From: DASQZT01 sp963728965
Lineage (GTDB): Bacteria; Acidobacteriota; Terriglobia; Bryobacterales; Bryobacteraceae
Direction: 5' to 3'
DNA length: 64,000 nucleotides
NCBI GenBank assembly: GCA_963728965.1
Contig: CAVSMH010000008.1
Location: 1-64,000, forward strand
The position numbers and the translations under genes are program-made. Shown one piece after another: positions 16,714 to 25,864 of the stretch. How positions within the stretch are numbered: the first letter of the stretch is position 1; every line of letters starts with the position of its first letter. The notes beneath the pieces are model-generated. The model did not search any database and was not told where the DNA came from. It saw only the letters and a list, made by a program, of their open reading frames with translations.

Positions 16714-17514
16714 ATGCGGAAACGGTATCAGAAGGGGAGTCTCCAAGAGCTGCGCGGGTTCTGGATCGCGCGCTGGTACGAGGACGGCTGTCGCAAGGCG
16801 CGCACCCTGGGCCGGGTCAACAAAATGACGAAGGCCCGCGCTCTGCGCGAATTGGCAGCGCTCGTCGCGCCGGTAAACGAAAAGGAAGCGGCGGCTTCGC
16901 GGGGCTCGACGTTCAGTGACTTTGTAGCGCAGGTTTATCTGCCGTTTTATCGGCGGAAATGGAAGCGTACGACGACGATGACAAACGAGGATAGGATCGC
17001 GTACCACCTCAGCTCGGAGTTCGGGCCGAGGGCGCTTTCGACCCTCGGCAGGAAGGAGCTCCAGTCGTTCTTGGATGGCAAGGGCGAGGCGGGGCTCTCG
17101 TTCAGTGTCGTCGATCACCTGCGTTTTGACCTCAAACAGATTTTTAACTTGGCGATCGCCGAGGGTTTTCTTTCGCGGAACCCCGCTCAGGTTCTCTTCA
17201 CGCCGCGGGTTTGTCCGCGACCGGAGGCGACGTCAATGACGATCGAGCAGGTGCAGGTGCTCTTCGCGGCGCTCGACGTCCGCGAACGGCTCATTGCGGC
17301 TCTTGCCGTGATCGCCGGTATGCGGCCGGGGGAGATCTTCGGACTCCGCTGGGCGCGGCTCGAGTCGGAACACGCCGACATCCGCGAGCGCGTTTATCGC
17401 GGCGACCTCGACTCTCCGAAGTCAGTCCGTTCGGTGCGGCTCGCCGCGCTCTCGGACGGGCTTCGTCGGAGCGATGGGGGAGTGGCGGGCCCTAGCGGCC
17501 GTCACGAGTCCTGA
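16714..17514 (+). CDS. int: Tyrosine integrase, N-terminal and core part (frameshifted)
   Basis: ATG 16714 follows an excellent ribosome binding site (AAGGAGGAA). Residues 1-60 form an arm-type binding domain (RKRYQKGSLQELRGFWIARW). Residues ~65-165 form the core-binding SAM-like domain (STFSDFVAQVYLPFYRRKW). The catalytic domain begins at about 180 with the first Arg in GMRPGEIFGLRW. The frame is lost near 17,455 after AALSDGL, and the rest lies in another frame downstream. The integrase would catalyse insertion at the adjacent tRNA-Gly. Confidence 0.85.
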   Translation: MRKRYQKGSLQELRGFWIARWYEDGCRKARTLGRVNKMTKARALRELAALVAPVNEKEAAASRGSTFSDFVAQVYLPFYRRKWKRTTTMTNEDRIAYHLSSEFGPRALSTLGRKELQSFLDGKGEAGLSFSVVDHLRFDLKQIFNLAIAEGFLSRNPAQVLFTPRVCPRPEATSMTIEQVQVLFAALDVRERLIAALAVIAGMRPGEIFGLRWARLESEHADIRERVYRGDLDSPKSVRSVRLAALSDGLRRSDGGVAGPSGRHES

Positions 17515-17932
<418 letters not shown>

Positions 17933-18039
17933 TTGCCTTTAAATCAGCTATTTAGCTGATTCCCAATCACTTACACGAGACGAAGTGCAGTCTCTAAAGT
18001 CTCTGAAATCCACCAAATCTACCCCGTCTGGTCGAAAAA

Positions 18040-18118
18040 TGGACACCAAAACGGACACCAAATCCGTTACAGGGATCGATGCTATTCAGACTGTGTTTGG
18101 TGTCCATCTTGGTGTCCA
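18040..18118. repeat. Inverted repeat of paired GGACACC units
   Basis: TGGACACCAAAACGGACACC at 18040 (23-bp arm to 18062) is matched in inverted orientation by 18096-18118 (20 of 23). Each arm holds two GGACACCA half units. It lies about 110 bp from the tRNA 5' end. It could be recombinase arm sites or integrase-gene debris. No gene is seen from 17933 to 18273. Confidence 0.55.
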
Positions 18119-18273
18119 CTCTTCGGCGGAAACGGGTTCAGCCACAATATAGCATACGAGCGCATTCCGTGTGCTCGCACCGCGCTCTGCCGGCTCTGCC
18201 AGCGGAGGCGAGGGGACGAGGCGCGGCGCGGGGGGCCAACGCATTGCGCGAGGATGGAGGTTACCGCACGACT

Positions 18274-18534
18274 TCAATGGGCTAGCCAACGGGCATACGC
18301 GCGGATATCAATCATGGGGACCGTGGCGCTGCTCTGCAGGAGGGCGATCAATTCAAACAGGAACGCCGTTGCAGGCTTGCCTTGGGGGGCCATTGTGTGG
18401 CAGCCACTCGCATCGCAGCCGAACATCCCATGAGCAGCCACGCAGCCGATGTCGAGGTGCCCTTCCATTTCCCCCTGGCCGAGCACGTCGAGAAAAGGGG
18501 CACCGAGGGCCGGGCTCCACTTGAGTTCGATCAT
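18274..18534 (-). CDS. Short ORF, unrecognised, cut by IS element
   Basis: An 86-residue frame begins six bases from the left end of the IS21 element. It reads MIELKWSPALGAPFLDVLGQ and ends AYARWLAH. Its 5' part may have been removed by the insertion. No family is recognised. It could be a fragment of a larger transferred gene. Confidence 0.3.
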   Translation of the reverse strand: MIELKWSPALGAPFLDVLGQGEMEGHLDIGCVAAHGMFGCDASGCHTMAPQGKPATAFLFELIALLQSSATVPMIDIRAYARWLAH

Positions 18535-18714
18535 CAGGCCTGGCCCACTTCGATCATCTAATTTGGCCCACCCCTGATAGTCATAGTTTGCCCCATTCGG
18601 CCGGGAGTTGTTCGCGCCGCCCCGGCGTGAGTGGAGCCTGGCGACGCCCGTAGGGCGGCGCGTTTCAGGCGAAACGAACGGCGGGGTGGCGCGAACCGGC
18701 GGCCCGCCTCCCGT

Positions 18715-19503
18715 TCACCGTTTCTTCCTCCTCTCCATCGTTCGCCGGAAGCGGAACGATTCTGTCCCGGTTTCAATAATGTGGGCCCGGTCCGTCACCC
18801 GATCCAGCAAGGCTTTGCACAATCGCGGGTTCGGGAATACCGTAGTCCATTCTGAAAATGGCAGATTTGTCGTGACGATCAGTGCCGCTCTCTCGGCCCG
18901 CTCGGATACCACTTGAAACAGAAACTCCGCCCCCACATCGGCCAGCGGAACATAGCCAACCTCGTCGAGCGCGATTAGCTCGTACTTCTGCCATCGGGCC
19001 ATCATGCGTCGTACCTGATTGTTCTGCTTCGCTTCCACGAGCTCGTTGACCAGAGCCGCGGCCGTGGTGAAGCGGACCCGGCGTTTCTGCCGGCACGCAG
19101 CCAGACAGAGCCCGGTCGCCAGATGGCTCTTCCCCGTTCCACAGTCGCCGATCAGAACCACCGGTTCGTTACGTTCAATGTAGCCGCCTTCGGCCAGTTC
19201 GCGAATCTTTGCTGCTGGAATCGCCGGCGCCTGCGCAAAGTCGAACTCCTCCAGCGTCTTCATCCGGGGCAACTGCGAGTCCCGAATGCGATTGGCAATC
19301 GCATGCCGGTCGCGCTCCTCACACTCCAGCGCAAGTAATGCCTCCAGATACCCGATATGCGTGCGGTTTTCCTTCACCGCCTGCTCGGACAGGGAAACAA
19401 AGTTCGCGGCGATCGCCGGCGTCCGGACGGACTTGCAATACTGCCGCACGCTGGCATGTTCGAGAGATTCACTCGGGCTTTTCACTGGATCACCCCTTTG
19501 CAT
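18715..19503 (-). CDS. istB: IS21 helper ATPase IstB
   Basis: The 262-residue AAA+ ATPase has Walker A GDCGTGKSHLA near residue 115, Walker B LIALDEVGYV and sensor TTNLPFSEW. IstB stimulates and targets IstA-mediated transposition. Its start overlaps the istA stop by about 20 bp, as is usual in IS21. Confidence 0.93.
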   Translation of the reverse strand: MQRGDPVKSPSESLEHASVRQYCKSVRTPAIAANFVSLSEQAVKENRTHIGYLEALLALECEERDRHAIANRIRDSQLPRMKTLEEFDFAQAPAIPAAKIRELAEGGYIERNEPVVLIGDCGTGKSHLATGLCLAACRQKRRVRFTTAAALVNELVEAKQNNQVRRMMARWQKYELIALDEVGYVPLADVGAEFLFQVVSERAERAALIVTTNLPFSEWTTVFPNPRLCKALLDRVTDRAHIIETGTESFRFRRTMERRKKR

Positions 19504-21023
19504 CTCAGCAGCAGGTCGTACGCGTTCATCACGGGTTGTGGCCGCTCAAACTGGGCCAGTTCTTCCGACAGTTGGACCTGGCACCGTCGGCGCTCCTCGG
19601 CATCCGGCGTGCGCATGATGTGCAACACGGCCGCCGCATCCGTTACCCCAAGGTGAAGGGCTTCCTCCACTGCGCCGATCAGCCGATCCCATCCACTGAC
19701 CACGCCAACCCGAACCAGGCCGATCATCTCTCTGGTCCCGCCGCTCTTCCCGTAACGCTCCTCGAGTTTCTTCCAGATTCGATCCAAAGACGCGGGCCAG
19801 CGTCCGGCCTGCCTCCACTGCTCCAGCGGCGTCGACCCTGCCATGGCGCCCGGCTTCTTCTCCAATACATCGAGGTAGTGTTCGAGGTTCAGGATCTGGT
19901 GGCCGCGTCCGTAGTTTCGCTGGTGACGGGCGACGCATGTGCCGTCATACACGATCTCGATCAGCGAGGGCCATACCCGCGCGGTCACGCGCAGGCCGGG
20001 CCACAGGGGCGCCGAATACCAGTTCGTTTTCACTTTCACGCGGCCCTTGTTGTCTACGATCAATGGGTACAGGATCTCGTCTATCGGGAATCGCTCCTCG
20101 GCCGGCGGCAATAACTGCGCCCGTTCCATCTGGCTGGCCTCGCCAACCGTCATCGTCCTTCCGCTGATGGTTCGACTCCGGCTTGCCAGGCAGCCAGCCA
20201 ATAGGTGCTGATTTAATTCCGCCAGGTCGGATGCCTCCGGCACCGGCACCAGCCAGTTCCGCCGGTACCGGCCCACTTCGCCTTCGACTCCACCTTTTTC
20301 ATTGCCGCTCGCCGGGTTGCAGTATTCGCTCTGGAATCCCCAGTGCGAACGGAAGGCGATCACGCGACTGGTTTCTTCCCGCTGCCGTCCCCGTAGAATC
20401 TTCTTTACCGCGCTCGAGAGATTGTCGTAACGGAGGGTCCGAAAGACGCCACCGAAATACGCGAAGCCGTGCTCGTGCCCCTCCAAGAACGCCTGCTGGG
20501 TCGCATTGGTGTAGGCCCGGTGAAAGGCGTCTCCCGACCCCATACTGCGCATCGCGAAAAACTGCAGGACGCAGCGTTCGCCGCCCAGTTTCGCAGAGGC
20601 TTCGAACCAGTCCACTTGCGCTTCCTGGCCCAAGGCATAGGACTGCGGCACGAATATCTCGCGGCCGCTCAGGCCCAGCTCACGCTTCCTTCCCGCCACG
20701 AAGCGCCGCACGGTGGGCTCACCGATCGGATACTCGGGGTGCTCCTCTCGCACTCTGGTAAAGATCCGGTGTGCCGTGTGCCGCTGCTTCCGCGGCGCAT
20801 CCCGGTCCTCTTCCAGAATCCGATTGATGATCTCTTTCAAAGGACCGAGCCGCGGCTGCTCCTTTTCGAAGCGCTTCCGTTCCGGCGGAATCGCGCTGCC
20901 GATCGCCTGTCGGACCATCCGGCGATGCACTCCGTGCTTCTCCGCCAGTCCCTTGATCGTCTCTCCGGCCGCGTGGCCGCGCCGGATCTCTTCGAATAAT
21001 TCCACTTTCAGCCTCCTGTCCAT
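19482..21023 (-). CDS. istA: IS21 transposase IstA
   Basis: The 513-residue transposase has an N-terminal helix-turn-helix (GETIKGLAEKHGVHRRMVRQA) and a retroviral-integrase-type catalytic core with QVDWFEASA (first Asp), YDNLSSAV (second Asp) and EKGGVEGEVG (Glu). The beta-barrel C-terminal domain is complete. Length is normal for IS21 IstA. Confidence 0.94.
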   Translation of the reverse strand: MDRRLKVELFEEIRRGHAAGETIKGLAEKHGVHRRMVRQAIGSAIPPERKRFEKEQPRLGPLKEIINRILEEDRDAPRKQRHTAHRIFTRVREEHPEYPIGEPTVRRFVAGRKRELGLSGREIFVPQSYALGQEAQVDWFEASAKLGGERCVLQFFAMRSMGSGDAFHRAYTNATQQAFLEGHEHGFAYFGGVFRTLRYDNLSSAVKKILRGRQREETSRVIAFRSHWGFQSEYCNPASGNEKGGVEGEVGRYRRNWLVPVPEASDLAELNQHLLAGCLASRSRTISGRTMTVGEASQMERAQLLPPAEERFPIDEILYPLIVDNKGRVKVKTNWYSAPLWPGLRVTARVWPSLIEIVYDGTCVARHQRNYGRGHQILNLEHYLDVLEKKPGAMAGSTPLEQWRQAGRWPASLDRIWKKLEERYGKSGGTREMIGLVRVGVVSGWDRLIGAVEEALHLGVTDAAAVLHIMRTPDAEERRRCQVQLSEELAQFERPQPVMNAYDLLLRCKGVIQ

Positions 21024-21101
21024 CCCGGAATGGTTTCATTTCCAGGTGTCAGGGGTGGGCCAAATTAGACGATCGAAGTGGGCCAAATTAGACGAGCGAA
21101 C

Positions 21102-21611
21102 TCACCACTCACTTTCAAAGGTTAGAAGGCCTCCGAAGATGTGGGGCAAGGGTTTTGGTGGGTATGTGCCCCCGGCATGGGGAATCGGAAGGGTCGTACG
21201 ATGCAGCCTGCGTACGCTGGCGATCTTCTTCTGGGCATAACGGACGAGATCGGCATTTACGGTCTGCTTGGCCTCGAATGCCGCATAAACACTCTCCGCC
21301 GGGATGATCGTCTGGCCTTCATAGTGAAAAATGAAAGGCGAGTATTGCCGGTCAAAAACGACAACGTCGATCTGCTCGCTGAACGAACCATTACTGTCCA
21401 CGACATGTGCTGTTTCAGCCTTGTACCGTTGTGGCAGGTAGGTTTGCAGCAGCTTCAACCAGACATGTTCACTTGCATCTCCTTTCGTGCCGGGATGTGC
21501 AAATGATTTGCGCGCAATTGCCAGCCGCTGCTCGATGTCGTCATGAAGCCCTGCCAATAGCCTGGCCAGAGACCAATCGGTCGCTGGATTACTCCGAGTT
21601 TCGTCGTTCAT
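21102..21611 (-). CDS. DUF6602-like protein, C-terminus cut by IS21
   Basis: The 169-residue frame (MNDETRSNPATDWSLARLLA) contains YKAETAHVVDSNGSFSEQIDVVVFD and YAAFEAKQTVN. This D-(x)n-ExK pattern fits a restriction-endonuclease-like core and resembles the DUF6602 family. The frame ends within about 20 bp of the IS21 terminal repeat, so the C-terminus is probably lost. Its start overlaps the stop of the neighbouring AAA gene, so the two likely formed an operon, possibly for defence. Confidence 0.55.
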   Translation of the reverse strand: MNDETRSNPATDWSLARLLAGLHDDIEQRLAIARKSFAHPGTKGDASEHVWLKLLQTYLPQRYKAETAHVVDSNGSFSEQIDVVVFDRQYSPFIFHYEGQTIIPAESVYAAFEAKQTVNADLVRYAQKKIASVRRLHRTTLPIPHAGGTYPPKPLPHIFGGLLTFESEW

Positions 21612-22231
21612 AGAGCCTCAGCCTGAAAAGGCGGCGTCGGGGGGTGCCGTTCAATCGCCTCTTTTGCAAGTTCGAATGTGATGGGTTCCGAGGGATAAGC
21701 TGCTAGCAGGAGCCCTGGAAGAAGGCGTTGCGCGAGATCTGAGTACGTGTAGCCGTATTTCCGAGAGTGCGTAGAGCCGGTAGCGGTAACAAGCGAATGG
21801 ATCTGCTGGGACGTGAAGCCACATTCCTCCAGCGCGGGCTTCAAGAATGCCTGCCGCTGTTGCTCGTTCGGGCGCGTGAAAGTGAAAGTTACTGCAGCTC
21901 GACGACGTATTGCGGGGTCCAGGGCGTCGAGCCGGTTCGTACACATGACGACGATCGCCGGCAGATTGCCCGTGGCCAGATCGTCAACGCCCCGGATCAG
22001 GGCATTTACCCCAGCGCGATCTTCGTGATGCATTTGCGACAGTTCGCGTGATTGGGCTAGAGCGTCGGCCTCATCAATCAGGAGCACAATCCCGGCGGTC
22101 AGTTTGCCCGTGCGGCTGACCCCTTTTCTGGCGGCCTGCTTCACTTCGTTGAAGGCTTTCGACAAAAGGCTGGTCATCTCGCCAACGGCGCCGGTGCCGC
22201 GGGCATTCAGGCTCAATCCGAACAGCGTCAC
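21608..22231 (-). pseudogene. AAA ATPase C-terminal fragment
   Basis: The frame encodes a Walker B (GIVLLIDEADAL), sensor 1 (IVVMCTNRLDAL) and arginine finger region (AIRRRAAVTFTF) of an AAA ATPase. The Walker A half is missing. Upstream the sequence switches at about 22,240 into a VirB4 N-terminus, so a deletion joined two unrelated genes. It pairs with the DUF6602-like gene downstream. Confidence 0.7.
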
Positions 22232-22239
22232 GCGGATCC

Positions 22240-22505
22240 CCGAGCCCTTCGGCGATCTCGAACCGCACTTGCATTCGCATTGACCGCTCGGGCAGTGAAC
22301 GAATCAGCGCTTCGAGCGCGAGTTTCGTCCGGTTCCGGCCATCATCGTTGTGATAGTACGAGTTGATGCCACTGAGTTCGTAGCCCGCCACCAAAGCGCC
22401 CGTGGTCCGGATGATCACGTCGTTCAAGATGTCGCGCACAGGCAGCAACTCCGAGAACGCGGGCTGGTGCAAAGACGCCCTATGCTGTTCGATGGTCATT
22501 GGCAT
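22240..22505 (-). pseudogene. VirB4/TraC-like conjugation ATPase, N-terminal fragment
   Basis: About 90 residues from ATG 22505 (or 22499) read like the N-terminal domain of VirB4-type ATPases: FSELLPVRDILNDVIIRTTG, YELSGINSYYHNDDGRNRTK and LEALIRSLPERSMRMQVRFE. The ATPase domain is absent because of the junction with the AAA fragment. It follows a VirB3-like gene, so a type IV secretion operon once stood here. Confidence 0.65.
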
Positions 22506-22842
22506 CGATTTCCTCCTCCTTGAAGTAGTCGAGTTTCATTCCCGAATCCGGCTCGAGGCCACAGTAGATCCGGGGCTTGGTGTGCCAGGCGAGAAAGTCC
22601 TTCAGGTAGCCGCCCGGTTTTCCGTACTTGAACAGCATCAGAAACGGGATGCTCAGCACCGGGACGATGTACTGCAAAAACACGTTCATTGGTATCCCGA
22701 ACAACTGACGATCGACCCACCGGCCGAAGATGTTGGTGAGGGCCGCTAAACCGATCACGACGAACCAATCTTCGAACTCCAGGTACAGGAAGCTGACCCG
22801 CGTGTGGAGATTGCGGTGAACGGGGCTGATATTCAGTGCCAT
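22480..22842 (-). CDS. VirB3-like conjugation membrane protein
   Basis: The 120-residue protein has an amphipathic N-terminus followed by two hydrophobic helices (DWFVVIGLAALTNIFG and NVFLQYIVPVLSIPFLMLF) and a soluble tail. This is the topology of VirB3/TraL. Order VirB3 then VirB4 on the same strand, with overlap, supports the call. It is probably no longer functional because VirB4 is truncated. Confidence 0.6.
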   Translation of the reverse strand: MALNISPVHRNLHTRVSFLYLEFEDWFVVIGLAALTNIFGRWVDRQLFGIPMNVFLQYIVPVLSIPFLMLFKYGKPGGYLKDFLAWHTKPRIYCGLEPDSGMKLDYFKEEEIDANDHRTA

Positions 22843-22862
22843 GACGTTTCTTGGTTCCTCTT

Positions 22863-22985
22863 TCAGCTAATGCCGCCAAGCCCTTGCGCGATGAACCATT
22901 CCGCCAGCCGCAGCACACCAGACAATGCCAGGCATAGAGCGGCGGCGCTAAAATGCCGCATCCAGGCCCCGCCAGCATACATACG
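22863..22985 (-). pseudogene. Possible VirB2/pilin-like C-terminal fragment
   Basis: The minus frame reads AGGAWMRHFSAAALCLAL and a second hydrophobic stretch (GVLRLAEWFIAQGLGG), like the second membrane helix of a pilin subunit, directly upstream of VirB3. Its 5' part is replaced by an integrase fragment at about 22,985. Confidence 0.35.
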
Positions 22986-23210
22986 ATGACCGATAACCGA
23001 ACGACTCTGTCGGGTCGAGTTTGGCATGCTTCGCGATAGATTTACAGTGGTCGAGCAGGTGCTGTTCCCGGTTCCCTGTAGGGGATGGGAACAGAAACTG
23101 CCAGTTCGGGCGATGCGTATGCTTCCGAAGCTTTTCGATGAGCTCCACCGGGGCCGGAGTCTCACGATCTTCCCCCGCATAGCCAAACGACGGGGCACGG
23201 GCCGTCTTGC
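22986..23210 (-). pseudogene. Tyrosine integrase internal fragment
   Basis: The minus frame reads RETPAPVELIEKLRKHTH, QFLFPSPTGNREQHLLDHC and SIAKHAKLDPTE. This is typical of the catalytic domain just before box II in a group of soil-bacterial integrases. Both ends are missing. The tail fused to the transposase at 51552 (MGHKSLETTMRYLVP) looks like the missing C-terminal part of the same family. Confidence 0.65.
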
Positions 23211-23238
23211 TACTAGTTCGCTGCCCAGCGCGTCCGAT

Positions 23239-23748
23239 TCACCTAGCCCTCTGAGACGGGCTCACATAGTAGCTCGTCACCTTGTAAGCACCGTCCCGTT
23301 CGAGGAGTCCGCCGACGAGCCGGACCGATTTCTCCTGTCCCCCGTCGTCGCGCAACGTGATGAGCGGTGAGCCGAAGATCTGGTATCCTTTCCCCTTCTT
23401 TTTGGCTGGTTCCAAGCTGACCTTAACGACCTCCCACTTCTTGCCGGCCAACTCAGTAGTGGCCTCCGTCACTCCGACCTGATTCACCTTCTGATACGTC
23501 ACGTAGTACTTGTCGGCGCTGGTATTCGATCCGGACATTTGTGCCGCGAGCGTTGGCCACACGTACTTCTTGAACTCGCTCTGGTCGATGCCCAATTTGC
23601 TGAGGGCCGGCTGATCATTGGCGGCGAGCGCAGACACAACGCGCTTCACCAGGTCGTCTGCCGTACCTGCGCTCTGTGCCAAGGACGGGTGCAATGACAC
23701 GCTGAAACCCAAACCAATCAAAAACGCAAACGTCGTGAACTTCTTCAT
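23239..23748 (-). CDS. Secreted protein of unknown function in ars arm
   Basis: ATG 23748 (after GGGAGAACTGGG) encodes 169 residues with a clear signal peptide (MKKFTTFAFLIGLGFSVSLH, cleavage near SLAQSA). The mature part (DLVKRVVSALAANDQPALSK, then beta-rich) resembles small periplasmic or lipoprotein-like domains with an NTF2-type pattern. It is the last gene of the minus-strand arsenic operon. Confidence 0.6.
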   Translation of the reverse strand: MKKFTTFAFLIGLGFSVSLHPSLAQSAGTADDLVKRVVSALAANDQPALSKLGIDQSEFKKYVWPTLAAQMSGSNTSADKYYVTYQKVNQVGVTEATTELAGKKWEVVKVSLEPAKKKGKGYQIFGSPLITLRDDGGQEKSVRLVGGLLERDGAYKVTSYYVSPSQRAR

Positions 23749-23804
23749 CCCAGTTCTCCCCTCTTCTGATTTGAATTGCTTCATTTCTTGCGGAAACAGC
23801 TCGT

Positions 23805-24305
23805 CTACCGTCGACCGATGCGATCTATCTCGCTCTGGATGACATCTCGTTCCAGGGTTGCTAGCGGCAAGCAAAGGAAGAGAGTGATCCTCCGGTCCAG
23901 GATTGTGAAAGCTTCGAAGAACGCACGCTCGATCTGTTCCCGCGTTCCTTCAACCGCCGCCGGATCCGGCACGCTCCAACGGGCCGCCAGGGGGTGTTCG
24001 GGCCAAACGGGGCACACCTCAGTGGCGGCTCGGTCACACACAGTAAAGACGAAGTGCATCTTTGGTGCATCCGGTTTTGCGAACTCGTCCCAGCTCTTGC
24101 TCCGCAGCCCCTCGGTCGGCATGCCGCCATCCGCAATCTGTTTGAGTGCCTGAGGATGAACGTGACCGGTCGGACTGCTCCCTGCGCTGTAGGCAGTGAA
24201 ATTCGGGAAGCCTTTCCGATTCAGAATTGCTTCCGCCATGATGGACCGCGCCGAATTGCCGGTACATAGGAACAGAATGTTGAAATGCCGTGGTGTTGGT
24301 GTCAC
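23805..24305 (-). CDS. arsC: Arsenate reductase ArsC, thioredoxin-coupled low-MW phosphatase type
   Basis: The product carries the phosphatase-like P-loop LCTGNSARS near the N-terminus (catalytic Cys) and downstream Cys in VFTVCDRAATEVCPVWP for disulfide relay. It reduces arsenate to arsenite for export or methylation. GTG at 24305 is preceded by GGAGGG, a proper start. The frame also stays open upstream to 24650 through a flavoenzyme fragment, so a fused reading cannot be excluded. Length (166 residues) is slightly above the usual 130-150. Confidence 0.88.
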   Translation of the reverse strand: MTPTPRHFNILFLCTGNSARSIMAEAILNRKGFPNFTAYSAGSSPTGHVHPQALKQIADGGMPTEGLRSKSWDEFAKPDAPKMHFVFTVCDRAATEVCPVWPEHPLAARWSVPDPAAVEGTREQIERAFFEAFTILDRRITLFLCLPLATLERDVIQSEIDRIGRR

Positions 24306-24650
24306 ATCGCCCTCCAACGCCGCTTCGGGCTCTGTGCCATGCACGCGCGGCGAAGCCTGTCCAGCCAGTCGCCGGTAGCCATTAACGTCGATGTCACGGA
24401 AACACGCATCTTCATCAATGCTCTCCGCAACACGATTGCAGAGGAGTTCAATCCCAGGAAACTCGGTGCGGTGCGCCAATTGTCGCCAGTCCCCCGTTTC
24501 GCCGCTCACGTAAAACGGCACGCCGCAGATGCTGTAATTGGGAAATGCGTCCGCTAGTACAACTGCGACGTCGACCTCGGGCCGCAACTCTCGCGCGCGG
24601 AGAGCTGCGCTGATACCAGCGTCACTACCACCTATAATGAGGAGACGCAT
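24306..24650 (-). pseudogene. Truncated FAD-dependent oxidoreductase N-terminus, in frame with ArsC
   Basis: ATG 24650 starts MRLLIIGGSDAGISAALRAR, a Rossmann FAD-binding motif of the CoA-disulfide-reductase/NADH-oxidase family, followed by the redox region with SICGVPFYVSGE. Such proteins of about 450-550 residues occur in arsenic operons. Here only about 115 residues remain before the arsC start, so it is a remnant or a short fused domain. Confidence 0.65.
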
Positions 24651-24674
24651 ATAGCGGTTCGGAAGGGCTGACGC

Positions 24675-25490
24675 TCAGCGCAGCCGCTTTCGGGCCCGAA
24701 TAAACGCACTCATGAACTTGCCGTCGATCTGTGGTGCAATCGCGTCGACATCGATCCCCTCGGTGGTTAGGAACTCGCGCGCATCTTCGATGTCGTAGAT
24801 CCGGGTCGGCTCGACACTGATGTCTACGAACCCGGCTCGTGCGAGCTTCTGGACATACTCGGCTTCCTGCATGGCGCCGGCAATGCAGCCCACCCAGAGT
24901 TCGACGTTGTGCTGGACCTCAGCCGGGACTTCACCGCGGACCACGACGTCGGAGACCGCGAAACGGCCGCCCGGCTTCAACACGCGATACGCCTCATGAA
25001 TCACGCGATCTTTGTCCGCCGACAGATTGATCACGCAATTAGAGATGATGACGTCCACCGACTGATCCGGCAGCGGGATGCTCTCGATCTCACCCTTGAG
25101 GAATTCGACGTTCTCGACTGCAGCTTTCCTCTGGTTCTCACGGGCAAGGCCAAGCATCTCGTCCGTCATGTCCAGACCGTAGGCTTTGCCCGTGGGCCCC
25201 ACGCGCTTCGCGGATAGCAGTACATCGATGCCGCCGCCGCTGCCCAAGTCCAGAACAGTTTCTCCGGGCTTCAATTCGGCAAGCGCCGTAGGATTGCCGC
25301 ACCCCAGCGAGGCGAGAACGGCAGCCTCCGGCAATTGGCTCTTCTCGCTGACGTCATACAGATTCGAAGTGATCGGGTCCGTGGAACAGCAAGATGACGG
25401 AGCAGACCCGCAGCAAGCTCCGCCGCTGCCGGAAACCACCCGAAGGGCTTGTTGGCCGTACTTTTCCTTGACGACTTCCTTGATTGACAT
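24675..25490 (-). CDS. arsM: Arsenite S-adenosylmethionine methyltransferase ArsM
   Basis: The 271-residue protein has an N-terminal Cys-rich stretch (GGACCGSAPSSCCS), conserved SLGCGNP, SAM-binding DLGSGGGIDV, ISNCVINLS and GCIAGAM. The three single Cys positions match the As(III)-binding Cys triad of ArsM. It methylates arsenite to mono-, di- and trimethyl forms. It lies 9 bp after an ArsR gene and is co-transcribed with arsC. Confidence 0.95.
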   Translation of the reverse strand: MSIKEVVKEKYGQQALRVVSGSGGACCGSAPSSCCSTDPITSNLYDVSEKSQLPEAAVLASLGCGNPTALAELKPGETVLDLGSGGGIDVLLSAKRVGPTGKAYGLDMTDEMLGLARENQRKAAVENVEFLKGEIESIPLPDQSVDVIISNCVINLSADKDRVIHEAYRVLKPGGRFAVSDVVVRGEVPAEVQHNVELWVGCIAGAMQEAEYVQKLARAGFVDISVEPTRIYDIEDAREFLTTEGIDVDAIAPQIDGKFMSAFIRARKRLR

Positions 25491-25499
25491 GTTCTCCTC

Positions 25500-25841
25500 T
25501 CAGTTCTTGATGTGGACGACCGCGTCCGGGTTAAGAATTCGGTTTCGAGTGCAACACTCGGAGTAGAGAAACGCGAGCAGATCTGTGAGCGCCGCCGAGT
25601 TTGCTGAACACCAAAGGAACGTGCCATCCCGGCGCACCACCACCAGATCGTGATTCTTTAGCTTCTCGAGGTGGTGGGACAGATTCGACGCGGTAATGCC
25701 AAGGTGCTTCTGAATGTCGCCCACGACCATCCCGTCGGGATGCGCAGAGAGGAGGAGGCGAATGATTCGGAGGCGCGGCTCTGCACCAAGCGCACCGAGC
25801 ATGTCGGCATAGCGGGCGACGTCAGGTCCTTTGATACTCAT
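25500..25841 (-). CDS. arsR: ArsR-family repressor
   Basis: The winged-helix protein (start MSIKGPDVARYADMLGALG at 25841; an in-frame ATG lies 12 bp upstream) has the recognition helix GITASNLSHHLEKLKNHDLV. Cys residues near the C-terminus (WCSAN, SECCTRN) could bind As(III). It probably controls arsM and arsC directly downstream. Confidence 0.9.
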   Translation of the reverse strand: MSIKGPDVARYADMLGALGAEPRLRIIRLLLSAHPDGMVVGDIQKHLGITASNLSHHLEKLKNHDLVVVRRDGTFLWCSANSAALTDLLAFLYSECCTRNRILNPDAVVHIKN

Positions 25842-25864
25842 TACGGTTGCCAATGAAACTCCCG

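Larger units (their letters stand above)
18541..21085 (-). mobile_element. IS21-family insertion sequence
   Basis: The element has 37-bp terminal inverted repeats: 18541-18577 (starting TGGCCCACTTCGATC) and the inverted copy at 21049-21085, with a few mismatches. An extra partial repeat lies beyond the right end to about 21105, as is common in IS21 ends. It contains istA and istB on the minus strand, both apparently intact. It interrupts an older decayed region. Confidence 0.9.

Noticed and set aside
18079..18285. Coding ORF across the GGACACC repeats
   Set aside because: Composition is driven by the repeats and GC-rich DNA; no start signal and no recognisable domain.
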